Assembly: GCA_035258565.1 (NCBI GenBank)
Contig: DATFXF010000349.1
Coordinates: 1 to 6,324 of the forward strand
Origin: DATFXF01 sp035258565
GTDB lineage: Bacteria; Acidobacteriota; Terriglobia; Acidiferrales; UBA7541
DNA length: 6,324 nucleotides
Direction of reading: 5' to 3'
Program-made: the position numbers and the translations under genes
Shown here: piece after piece, positions 1 through 6,218 of the stretch
Layout: each line of letters begins with the position of its first letter
Numbering within the stretch: position 1 is the stretch's first letter
Notes under the pieces: model-generated
The model's input: the letters and a program-made list of their open reading frames with translations, nothing else
Told to the model about the DNA's origin: nothing
Database searches by the model: none

Positions 1-26
1 GCTGAGCTGCGTCCCGCGCACACTTT

Positions 27-30
27 GAGG
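27..30 (+). promoter_or_regulatory. Ribosome binding site deciding the GTG start at 37
   Basis: GAGG sits six bases before the GTG at 37. It overlaps the alternative in-frame TTG at 25-27 and so argues against that longer start. The resulting protein begins directly with the basic part of a signal peptide, which also fits. Confidence 0.55.
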
Positions 31-36
31 TGCCAC

Positions 37-1041
37 GTGAAGGTCAGACGAGTTTTCGCCTTTGCACTCCTAGCAGTGATCTCGCTGCCCGTGGTGAGCC
101 GCGCCGGGACGCTGGGCACGGACATCATCGGCCTGTTTCCCAAGGAGGTCGGGGAGTTCACCTATGCCGACCTAAAGAAGGCGCGGCAGTTCAAGTGGTT
201 TCCGCAACTGAAGGAGCAAATGCTGCCCAGTCGCTTCCGGTTGTTCGAGCAGTTCTTGGCCTCCGCCGGAATCGATCCCAATACGCAGGTGGAGGAGGTA
301 GCCTGGGCCTCCATCCCCACGGCGACCTCGAAAGGGGGCAGCCAGAATAACGTGTCCGTTCCGACCGGGGAACAAATCGTGGGCGTTGCGCTCGGCCAAT
401 TCGCGCCCACGTCCGCGGAGGCCTATTTCCGGAAACAGAAGCTGCCCACCAGCACCTTCCGCGGCTTCACGCTGTACGCTTTTGGGAGTGGCATAGGCCC
501 GAGTGATTTGTTCTTCCTTTTCCTCGACTCCAACACCGCCGCCTTCGGCCACCGCGAGAGCATCGAGAAACTCATCGAGGTGCGCTTCGGGAGCGAGGAG
601 GGCCTGCTGCGCAACGATCGTTTCTACCGACTGATCAGCGAGGCCAACGGTCGCGGCGTCGTGTGGGCAGTATTGAACCCGGCGTACACGCGTTTGGCCA
701 TGCAGCAACTGGTGCCGGAGGCTTCCCAATTTCCGCAAGCCGCAAATCTCCTGGCCAAGCTTCAAGCGCTCGTGATTACGGTGGATGCGGGGAGCACGCT
801 CGACGCGCGATTCCAAGCGGCCTGCAGCACAACCGAGGATGCCAACACTCTGGCCGCTCTGCTCCAGGCCGGCCTGCTCTACCGCCGCTACCAGGAGAGC
901 CAGGCGAACCCTGAACTTGCCAAGCTGCTCGACGATGCGCGCATCACGCCCCGAGGCGAGCGCGTCGAACTGCGGCTGACGCTGACCAATGAGCAGATGT
1001 CGGACCTGATCCGCCGCAATACATTCGCTATCCGGATGTAA
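37..1041 (+). CDS. Secreted hypothetical protein with N-terminal signal peptide
   Basis: This encodes a 334-residue protein of a family I do not recognise by name. I chose the GTG at 37 because GAGG (27-30) lies six bases upstream; an in-frame TTG at 25 would overlap that ribosome binding site. Residues 1-23 form a classical Sec signal peptide: a KVRR basic start, a hydrophobic core (about 6-20) and an S-R-A cleavage site before Gly24. No other membrane segment or lipobox cysteine is seen, so a periplasmic or secreted location is inferred. The mature protein contains a TAAFGHRE motif (167-174) and an NGRGVVWAVLN stretch (204-214), and ends in a charged, leucine-rich alpha/beta region. This loosely recalls DUF3352-like secreted proteins, but that comparison is weak. 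No catalytic motif is evident. It converges with the minus-strand gene pair, with only ten bases between the stop codons, and does not obviously belong to the glycine cleavage operon. Confidence 0.85.
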   Translation: MKVRRVFAFALLAVISLPVVSRAGTLGTDIIGLFPKEVGEFTYADLKKARQFKWFPQLKEQMLPSRFRLFEQFLASAGIDPNTQVEEVAWASIPTATSKGGSQNNVSVPTGEQIVGVALGQFAPTSAEAYFRKQKLPTSTFRGFTLYAFGSGIGPSDLFFLFLDSNTAAFGHRESIEKLIEVRFGSEEGLLRNDRFYRLISEANGRGVVWAVLNPAYTRLAMQQLVPEASQFPQAANLLAKLQALVITVDAGSTLDARFQAACSTTEDANTLAALLQAGLLYRRYQESQANPELAKLLDDARITPRGERVELRLTLTNEQMSDLIRRNTFAIRM

Positions 1042-1051
1042 CCCGAGAAAA

Positions 1052-1444
1052 CTACCGCTGGTCGGGAGGGCGGCGCAGGTATTGGATGATCGTCGTGCGC
1101 GATACCCCGCCCTCGGCCTTATATTCGACGCGGTCTACACGCCGGGCCGCGGTGCCATGCCCGCTGGCTGTGGCCGCGCCGGGGGTTGGCCGGCTGCGAT
1201 GTTCCAGTGTCACCTGAATGCGGTCTGTCAAGTTTTCAATCCGGACATCGAGCAAAGGATCGTCGGGAGAGAGTTGCGGGAAACAGTCGCGGCAGGCTTC
1301 TTCCGCTGCGGCGATGAGATTCGCGCTGGCCTGCGAGTCCAGGCCTGCCAGCGCGGCGAAAAAGCCGATCGCGCCTCCGACCCCTGCCAGCAGGCGCGCA
1401 TCGCTGGTTAACTTGAGCAGGACACGGGTAGTCTTATTGGCCAA
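1052..1444 (-). CDS. RsbW-like (GHKL/HATPase fold) regulatory protein with degenerate ATP site
   Basis: A 130-residue protein if it starts at the TTG at 1444; a TTG at 1507 is also in frame, but the added residues would lie wholly within the coding sequence of the upstream small gene. The layout matches RsbW/SpoIIAB-type anti-sigma kinases. It has an opening strand (RVLLKL, 7-12), a helix through the GLDS turn (34-37), the N-box helix AAAEEACRDCF (45-55), a strand pair (VRIENLTDRIQVTLEH, 67-82), and a C-terminal RRVDRVEY...GGVSRTTII segment (101-120). Family members keep an E-A-x-x-N N-box whose Asn coordinates magnesium-ATP; here the Asn position is Asp53. The usual D-x-G-x-G box is replaced by HRSRPTPGAA (82-91). 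Kinase activity is therefore doubtful, and a binding or adaptor role is inferred. Its start overlaps the end of the cysteine-rich gene by 11 bases, implying translational coupling. Family assignment rests on pattern only. Confidence 0.72.
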   Translation of the reverse strand: MANKTTRVLLKLTSDARLLAGVGGAIGFFAALAGLDSQASANLIAAAEEACRDCFPQLSPDDPLLDVRIENLTDRIQVTLEHRSRPTPGAATASGHGTAARRVDRVEYKAEGGVSRTTIIQYLRRPPDQR

Positions 1445-1613
1445 AGCTATCCACGACGCGGATGTCGCAAGCCTCGCGGCAGTCCGGGCAGTAGTATTGC
1501 CCGTCAACGCACATGCGGATCCCGTATTGGCCCATGCATACCCAGCAGTAGCGATCGCAATCGCACGCGAATTCCGGTTTGTCGCAAACCAAGCAGAGGA
1601 CGGGCTCAGCCAT
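1434..1613 (-). CDS. Small ten-cysteine protein, probable zinc-binding, 59 residues
   Basis: A short gene with an ATG at 1613, a strong ribosome binding site (GGGAGAGG, 1620-1627, six bases away) and a TAA at 1434-1436. The 59-residue product has ten cysteines, at residues 7, 10, 17, 19, 23, 26, 35, 42, 45 and 49. They include three C-x-x-C knuckles (CLVC, CWVC, CPDC) and one C-x-C. It is acidic, with aromatic residues beside the knuckles (RYCW, QYYC). There is no signal peptide or membrane segment, so it is likely cytoplasmic. Spaced C-x-x-C pairs are typical of structural zinc sites such as zinc ribbons or rubredoxin-like knuckles; two such sites could be filled here, and iron-sulfur binding cannot be excluded. 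Its stop overlaps the TTG start of the RsbW-like gene, suggesting the two products act together. I cannot assign a named family. The dense, regular cysteine pattern plus the good ribosome binding site make chance unlikely. Confidence 0.82.
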   Translation of the reverse strand: MAEPVLCLVCDKPEFACDCDRYCWVCMGQYGIRMCVDGQYYCPDCREACDIRVVDSFGQ

Positions 1614-1619
1614 GGTTCG

Positions 1620-1627
1620 CCTCTCCC
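1620..1627 (-). promoter_or_regulatory. Strong ribosome binding site for the cysteine-rich gene
   Basis: Read on the minus strand the bases are GGGAGAGG, followed by six bases and the ATG at 1613. It is among the clearest Shine-Dalgarno matches in the window and supports the 59-residue gene. Confidence 0.7.
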
Positions 1628-1630
1628 GAG

Positions 1631-1659
1631 ACTATATGCGACGCTCGAGGCGGCGACAA
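1631..1659 (-). promoter_or_regulatory. Candidate leftward sigma70-like promoter
   Basis: On the minus strand, TTGTCG (1659-1654) is followed after 17 bases by TATAGT (1636-1631), matching the consensus at 4/6 and 5/6 positions. Transcription would start near 1624, which falls inside the ribosome binding site at 1620-1627 and gives a leader of only about 11 bases. That cramped geometry lowers confidence; the true promoter may lie elsewhere in the intergenic region. Confidence 0.28.
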
Positions 1660-1682
1660 GCCGCAGTTTGGCCCGATGCGGT

Positions 1683-1694
1683 TTGTCGGGACAA
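1683..1694. repeat. Perfect inverted repeat TTGTC-GG-GACAA, operator-like
   Basis: TTGTC (1683-1687) and GACAA (1690-1694) are exact inverted copies separated by two bases. A third GACAA copy lies at 1655-1659, coinciding with the possible leftward -35 element. The repeat lies about 13 bases upstream of the rightward -35 box. Position and symmetry suggest a binding site for a dimeric regulator of one or both divergent units. The arms are short, so chance in GC-rich DNA is possible. Confidence 0.3.
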
Positions 1695-1706
1695 GGCCTG
1701 GCCTTC

Positions 1707-1735
1707 TTGACACCCCCCAGTACGCATGCTAGGTT
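1707..1735 (+). promoter_or_regulatory. Probable sigma70-type promoter of the gcv operon
   Basis: A perfect -35 hexamer TTGACA (1707-1712) is followed by a 17-base spacer and TAGGTT (1730-1735), which keeps the first two and last bases of TATAAT. Predicted transcription starts near 1742, giving a leader of about 26 bases before the gcvT ATG at 1768. The upstream ATG at 1726 would fall before this start, supporting the shorter gcvT. The leader is too short for a riboswitch. Confidence 0.5.
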
Positions 1736-1767
1736 CCTCTGCGCGCCCGGTCTGCAGTGAAATTCCT

Positions 1768-2877
1768 ATGACCGCTCCGACGGCTACCGAACTCCGCAAA
1801 ACTGCGCTCCACTCCACTCATCGCCGCCTGGGCGCCAAGATGGTGAACTTCGGCGGTTGGGAGATGCCGGTCGAGTACTCCGGCATTATCGCCGAGCATA
1901 TGGGCACGCGGACAGCCGCAGGGCTGTTCGACGTCAGCCACATGGGCGAGATCGAGATCCGCGGGCCGCGCGCGCTGGACCTGGTGCAGAAGGTGACGTG
2001 CAACAACGCCGCGAATCTGGCTGTCGGCCAAGCGCAGTACTCCGGCCTGATGACGCCGCAAGGCACGTTCGTGGACGACCTCCTGGTCCACAAGATCTCG
2101 GACACGCATTTCTTCCTGTGCGTCAACGCGAGCAATCAGGATAAGGATTACGAGCACATTTGCACACACAACACGTTTGGCGCCGAGGTGGAGAACGCCG
2201 GCCTGCGCTATACCCAACTCGCCATCCAGGGCCCGCGGGCACAGGGGATCCTGAAGGGGTTCACCTCCGTACCGATCGAGCAGCTCAAATACTATCGCTT
2301 CACCTTCGGTAAGGTGAACGGCGTCGATAGCCTCATCGCCCGCACTGGCTACACCGGAGAGGACGGCTTCGAGATTTACTTCCGACCCGAATATTCCGAG
2401 AAAATGTGGTCCGACCTGCTCGAGGCGGGCCAGGCCGAAGGCCTGGTACCCTGCGGGCTGGGTGCACGCAACACGCTCCGCCTCGAGGCCGGAATGTGCC
2501 TCTACGGACACGAGATCGACGACACCACGACACCCTGGGAAGCCCATCTCGGCTGGATCTGTAAGCCGGAGAAAGGCGATTTTCTGGGCCGCGACATTCT
2601 CCTGCGCCAAAAGGAGCGCGGTGTGGCGCGGATCCTAGTCGGATTCGAGATGCAGGGCCGAATGATCGCGCGCGACGCCTGTCCCGTGTACATCAACGGA
2701 CAGGAAGTAGGCCATGTGACCAGCGGCTCCCCGGCACCATTCCTGAAAAAGAATATCGGCATGGTCTATCTGCCGGTCGAGCACAGCGCGCTGGGAACCG
2801 AGATAGAGGTCGCCGTGCGGTCGCACCGGGCGCCGGCGCGCGTCATCCCGACACCATTCTACAAGCGGCCCAAGTAG
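1768..2877 (+). CDS. gcvT: Glycine cleavage system T-protein (aminomethyltransferase)
   Basis: GcvT takes the aminomethyl group carried by lipoylated GcvH, transfers the one-carbon unit to tetrahydrofolate to make 5,10-methylene-THF, and releases ammonia. The 369-residue length from the ATG at 1768 matches the family. Recognisable landmarks are FGGWEMPVEY (28-37), GLFDVSHMGEIEI (52-64), GTFVDDLLV (99-107) with the conserved Asp pair at 103-104 in the folate site region, the CVNASNQDKD stretch (118-127), then TGYTGEDGFE, RLEAGMCLYGHEI and the C-terminal barrel motif VTSGSPAPFLKKNIG. An in-frame ATG at 1726 would add 14 residues, but these fit no family feature and that ATG lies between the predicted -35 and -10 boxes. 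The ribosome binding site at 1768 is weak. It is the first gene of the gcvT-gcvH-gcvPA-gcvPB operon. Confidence 0.97.
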   Translation: MTAPTATELRKTALHSTHRRLGAKMVNFGGWEMPVEYSGIIAEHMGTRTAAGLFDVSHMGEIEIRGPRALDLVQKVTCNNAANLAVGQAQYSGLMTPQGTFVDDLLVHKISDTHFFLCVNASNQDKDYEHICTHNTFGAEVENAGLRYTQLAIQGPRAQGILKGFTSVPIEQLKYYRFTFGKVNGVDSLIARTGYTGEDGFEIYFRPEYSEKMWSDLLEAGQAEGLVPCGLGARNTLRLEAGMCLYGHEIDDTTTPWEAHLGWICKPEKGDFLGRDILLRQKERGVARILVGFEMQGRMIARDACPVYINGQEVGHVTSGSPAPFLKKNIGMVYLPVEHSALGTEIEVAVRSHRAPARVIPTPFYKRPK

Positions 2878-2892
2878 CCATCCGCAACTCAC

Positions 2893-2898
2893 AAGGAG
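2893..2898 (+). promoter_or_regulatory. Ribosome binding site of gcvH
   Basis: AAGGAG lies five bases before the gcvH ATG, in the 26-base gap after gcvT. It is the best Shine-Dalgarno match in the operon, in line with gcvH often being needed in excess over its enzyme partners. Confidence 0.7.
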
Positions 2899-2903
2899 CT
2901 CGG

Positions 2904-3302
2904 ATGTACCCCACCGACCGTCGCTACACAAAAGAGCATGAGTGGATCAAAGTCGACGGGGACACTGGCACCGTCGGCATCACCGACTACGCCCAGCATG
3001 AGCTTGGCGACGTTGTCTTCGTTGAGCTGCCCAAGGTTGGCGCAAAGTTTGAGGCCAACCAACCATTCGGCACCGTGGAATCCGTCAAAGCGGTCAGCGA
3101 GATCTACAGCCCCGTGTCCGGCCAGGTGCTGGAGGTGAACAGCGCTCTCGCGAACGCTCCGGAAACCATCAACAAGGATCCCCATGGCGCCGCATGGCTG
3201 ATTCGGATCAAGCTCTCCCGTCCGAGCGAGCTGAATGGCCTGATGGACACCGCCGCCTATCAGGCCTACATCTCCGAAAAACAAAAGGAAGTCTCCGCCT
3301 GA
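2904..3302 (+). CDS. gcvH: Glycine cleavage system H-protein (lipoyl carrier)
   Basis: GcvH is the small shuttle protein of the complex. Its lipoyl arm accepts the methylamine group from the P-protein, delivers it to GcvT, and is then reoxidised by the L-protein. The product has 132 residues, close to the usual 125-130. It starts with the typical YTKEHEWIKVDGD (8-20), followed by VGITDYAQHELGDVVFVELP (24-43). The lipoylation site is Lys62 in the hairpin FGTVESVKAVSEIYSP (55-70), with Glu59 and Ser60 in the conserved context. The C-terminal WLIRIKLS segment and YISEKQKE helix are also standard. The stop codon overlaps the gcvPA start by one base (TGATG), so translation of the two is coupled. 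The cytoplasmic protein also depends on lipoate-attachment enzymes, none of which are in the window. Confidence 0.98.
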   Translation: MYPTDRRYTKEHEWIKVDGDTGTVGITDYAQHELGDVVFVELPKVGAKFEANQPFGTVESVKAVSEIYSPVSGQVLEVNSALANAPETINKDPHGAAWLIRIKLSRPSELNGLMDTAAYQAYISEKQKEVSA

Positions 3303-4648
3303 TGCGCTACCTGCCGAAGAGTCCCTCCGAACGTCAGGAGATGATGGCGGCCATTGGCATTCAGTCGGTCGAGGAGTTGTTTCATTCCATCCCCGCGTCG
3401 TACCGACTGAAACGGCCGCTCCATTTGCCGGGGCCGCTCTCGGAGATGGAAATCATTGATTACTTCCGCGCGCGCGCCGCCGAGAATTCGGGTGGCTATA
3501 CGAGCTTTCTCGGTGCGGGAGTGTATGACCACCTGCGGTCGGTGGTGACCGACACGATCATCCAGCGCGGCGAGTTTCTGACCTCCTACACGCCGTACCA
3601 GCCGGAAATCAGCCAGGGTACGCTCCAGGCCATCTTCGAATTCCAGACACTGATCTGCCAGCTCACTGGCCAAGAAGTGGCCAACGCCTCCATGTGGGAC
3701 GGCTCGACCGCGCTCACCGAAGCCATGCTGATGGCGGAGCGGCTGACGGGCCGCCGCCGCCTGGTCGTGGCGCGCTCGGTGCACCCGGAGTACCGCCAGG
3801 TACTGGCCACTTACTCCCGCAACACCGGCTTGCACGTTGATGAAGTACCCTTCGCCGGCTCGGGGCAGCTCGACCGGGCGGCGCTCGGCGCTCAGATCAA
3901 CGACCAAACGGCCGCGGTGGTCGTGCAGTCGCCAAATTTCTTCGGCGTACTCGAAGAGTTGCCGCAACTCCGGGACATCGCGCACGCGAGCGGCGCCCTG
4001 CTTGTGGTGGCCATCACTGAGGCGGTCTCTCTCGGCATTGTCCGACCGCCCGCCGAAGCCGATATCGTGGCCATCGAAGGGCAGTCCTTTGGCCTGGCGC
4101 CGAGTTACGGCGGGCCGTTCGTCGGAGTGATTGCCACGCGGGAGAAATTCATCCGGCAGATGCCCGGGCGACTCGCGGGGCAGACCACCGACAATCAGGG
4201 CCTCCGGGGGTTTGTGCTGACGCTGGCCACGCGCGAACAGCACATCCGCCGCGAGAAGGCGACGTCGAATATTTGCACGAATCAGGCGCTTTGCGCGCTG
4301 GCAGCGTCCGTGCACCTTTGCCTGCTCGGCAAGCAAGGGCTCCGAGAGCTTGCGCAGCAGAACCTGGCCAAGGCGCGTTTCGCCGCCACGGAGCTGGAGA
4401 AGATCCCCGGCGTGCGCCGCGCGTTTTCTGGGCCAGTGTTCAACGAGTTCGCCATCACCCTGCCGCGTTCGGTAAAGCTGGTGAACACCGAACTGCTCAA
4501 GGAAAAGATCATCGGCCCACTGCCGCTGGGCAGCTTCTACCCCGAGCTGACCAAGCAGGGCCTGCTGTGCGTGACGGAGACGACTCCGCGTGCGAAGATT
4601 GAAGGCCTAACCGCAGCACTGCGGCGAATCTTAGAGAAGCCGCACTGA
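3302..4648 (+). CDS. gcvPA: Glycine dehydrogenase (decarboxylating) subunit 1
   Basis: This is the N-terminal half of the P-protein in organisms with a split glycine decarboxylase. It pairs with GcvPB to decarboxylate glycine and pass methylamine to the GcvH lipoyl arm. At 448 residues it matches the family. It starts MRYLPKSPSERQEMM, and the ATG overlaps the gcvH stop by one base; AAAGGAAG (3284-3291) inside gcvH can serve as ribosome binding site. Signature stretches are FLGAGVYDH (69-77), YTPYQPEISQGTLQAIFEFQ (96-115), NASMWDGSTALTEA (128-141), and GRLAGQTTDNQGLRGFVLTL (289-308) leading into REQHIRREKATSNICTNQAL (311-330). The fold is that of fold-type I PLP enzymes, but this subunit lacks the cofactor-binding lysine, which GcvPB provides. 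No truncation or frameshift is seen. Confidence 0.97.
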   Translation: MRYLPKSPSERQEMMAAIGIQSVEELFHSIPASYRLKRPLHLPGPLSEMEIIDYFRARAAENSGGYTSFLGAGVYDHLRSVVTDTIIQRGEFLTSYTPYQPEISQGTLQAIFEFQTLICQLTGQEVANASMWDGSTALTEAMLMAERLTGRRRLVVARSVHPEYRQVLATYSRNTGLHVDEVPFAGSGQLDRAALGAQINDQTAAVVVQSPNFFGVLEELPQLRDIAHASGALLVVAITEAVSLGIVRPPAEADIVAIEGQSFGLAPSYGGPFVGVIATREKFIRQMPGRLAGQTTDNQGLRGFVLTLATREQHIRREKATSNICTNQALCALAASVHLCLLGKQGLRELAQQNLAKARFAATELEKIPGVRRAFSGPVFNEFAITLPRSVKLVNTELLKEKIIGPLPLGSFYPELTKQGLLCVTETTPRAKIEGLTAALRRILEKPH

Positions 4649-4669
4649 CCGAGCACACAAACAGACACG

Positions 4670-6178
4670 ATGAGCGAGCGAATCAAAAAGGCGAGACGCC
4701 ACACGAGTCAGAGTGAGGGGCTGATCTTCGAGAAGTCCGCCCCAGGAAAGCGGGGCATGGAGCTGCCACCGCTGGACGTGCCGCCGGTGGACCCTCGCCA
4801 GATACTCGGGGCCGCGCACGTGCGCGATGCGGTGGAGGGCTTCCCCGAGGTCAGCGAGATCGAGGTCATTCGCCACTTCACTCGACTCTCCACCTGGAAT
4901 TACGCCATTGATCTCGGCATGTACCCGCTGGGCTCCTGCACGATGAAGTACAACCCGCGCGTGAACGAATTTGTTGCGCGGCTGGAGGGCATTGCCACCG
5001 AGCATCCCTATCAGCCAGTCGAGCTCTCGCAAGGCTGTCTTGGAATCCTGAAGACTCTTCAGGATTGTCTGCTCGAAGTGACGGGGATGGATGGGATCAC
5101 TCTCCAGCCCGCCGCTGGGGCGCAGGGCGAGCTCACCGGGCTGCTGCTGATTCGCGCCTATCTCGAAAGCCAGGGCAACCCCCGCAAGAAGATCCTGATT
5201 CCGGATTCCGCGCACGGCACGAACCCGGCCACCGCAGTCATCGCCGGCTACGAGGTAGAAAACATCCGCTCGAATGCGCAGGGACAAATCGATGTCGCGC
5301 GCCTGAAGGAGATCGTGAACGAGGATGTGGCCGCGTTGATGGTCACGAATCCGAGCACGGTCGGTATTTTCGAGCAGCGCATCGCCGAGGTGGCCGAACT
5401 CCTGCACGCCAAGGGCGCGCTACTTTACATGGACGGCGCCAATATGAACGCGCTCGCCGGCATCGCGCGGCCAGGGGACTTCGGCGTGGACGTGATGCAC
5501 CTCAATCTGCACAAGACATTCTCCACGCCCCACGGGGGCGGCGGCCCCGGGGCCGGCCCGGTGATGGTCAAGAAAATCCTGGAGCCATTCCTTCCTGTGC
5601 CGGTGCTGGCCGCTAGGGCCGACGGCACTCTGACGCTCGACTTCCATCGCCCGCAGTCCATTGGGCGTGTGCGCGCCTTCTGCGGGAATTTCGGCGTGTT
5701 GGTGCGTGCACTGGCCTACACGCTTGCCTACGGCCCGGGTATTCGACAGGCCACCGAAGACGCCGTGCTCAATGCCAACTACATCCGCAAACACCTCGAG
5801 AGCCACTACGATCTGCCCTTCCAGCTGCCCTCCATGCACGAAGTGGTCTTCAGCGATTCGCAGCAGAAAAAGCATGGTGTCTCAACCATTGACATCGCCA
5901 AGCGCTTGATCGACTACGGCTTCCACCCCTACACGACCGCCTTTCCACTCATCGTTTCCGGCGCGCTGATGATTGAGCCTACCGAGTCAGAATCGAAAGA
6001 GGAATGCGACCTCTTCATCGATGCCATGCTGGCGATCGCGGAGGAAGCTGCCACCCAGCCCGCACTCGTCAAAACCGCACCACATTCCACGCGCGTGGGC
6101 CGGCTCGACGAAGTCACCGCCGCGCGCAAACCCATCCTGCGCTGGAAGCCTGAAGCTTCCGGCGAAGCCGCCGACTAA
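4670..6178 (+). CDS. gcvPB: Glycine dehydrogenase (decarboxylating) subunit 2, PLP-binding
   Basis: This is the C-terminal, catalytic half of the split P-protein. The 502-residue length is slightly above the usual 480-490; the excess is an N-terminal basic stretch (1-16) and a C-terminal tail (after about 480). The family start LIFEKSAPGKRGMELPPLDV lies at 18-37. Further landmarks are NYAIDLGMYPLGSCTMKYNP (77-96), EHPYQPVELSQG (111-122), DSAHGTNPA (179-187), MVTNPSTVG (224-232) and MDGANMNA (254-261). The segment HLNLHKTFSTPHGGGGPGAG (278-297) contains Lys282, the expected Schiff-base lysine for pyridoxal phosphate. The glycine-rich loop at 289-296 is intact. It follows gcvPA after 21 bases with no clear Shine-Dalgarno; the ATG fits the alignment to family N-termini. 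It ends the operon. Confidence 0.97.
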   Translation: MSERIKKARRHTSQSEGLIFEKSAPGKRGMELPPLDVPPVDPRQILGAAHVRDAVEGFPEVSEIEVIRHFTRLSTWNYAIDLGMYPLGSCTMKYNPRVNEFVARLEGIATEHPYQPVELSQGCLGILKTLQDCLLEVTGMDGITLQPAAGAQGELTGLLLIRAYLESQGNPRKKILIPDSAHGTNPATAVIAGYEVENIRSNAQGQIDVARLKEIVNEDVAALMVTNPSTVGIFEQRIAEVAELLHAKGALLYMDGANMNALAGIARPGDFGVDVMHLNLHKTFSTPHGGGGPGAGPVMVKKILEPFLPVPVLAARADGTLTLDFHRPQSIGRVRAFCGNFGVLVRALAYTLAYGPGIRQATEDAVLNANYIRKHLESHYDLPFQLPSMHEVVFSDSQQKKHGVSTIDIAKRLIDYGFHPYTTAFPLIVSGALMIEPTESESKEECDLFIDAMLAIAEEAATQPALVKTAPHSTRVGRLDEVTAARKPILRWKPEASGEAAD

Positions 6179-6218
6179 GGCGCACGAGCCCGCCGGCTGT
6201 GTTCGAGTGCGGGGAAGT

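Noticed and set aside
1042..1051. Terminator between the convergent genes ending at 1041 and 1052
   Set aside because: The gap is ten bases with no hairpin or T-run; I see nothing in it.
1445..1507. Longer start (TTG at 1507) for the RsbW-like protein
   Set aside because: The extra 21 residues are encoded inside the cysteine-rich gene in another frame and look like low-complexity Ala/Thr sequence; the TTG at 1444 fits the fold start better.
1218..1760. 180-codon plus-strand open frame across the small-gene region
   Set aside because: It is alanine/serine/arginine-rich, overlaps the two better-supported minus-strand genes and the gcvT promoter, and has no motif.
1726..1767. Longer gcvT start at the ATG at 1726
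   Set aside because: It has no ribosome binding site, adds residues not typical of GcvT, and lies between the predicted -35 and -10 boxes.
1729..2610. 293-codon open frame on the minus strand opposite gcvT
   Set aside because: It is antisense to gcvT, has no family features, and is a shadow of GC-rich codon use.
3266..4336. 356-codon open frame on the minus strand opposite gcvPA
   Set aside because: It lies wholly antisense to a well-conserved gene, its product is rich in Arg/Gly/His with no recognisable motif, and it is expected from codon bias in GC-rich DNA.
6182..6210. Possible terminator hairpin between gcvPB and the convergent gene (AGCC/GGCT inside GCAC/GTGC)
   Set aside because: Only four-base stems, mismatched spacing and no T-tract on either strand; not convincing as an intrinsic terminator.
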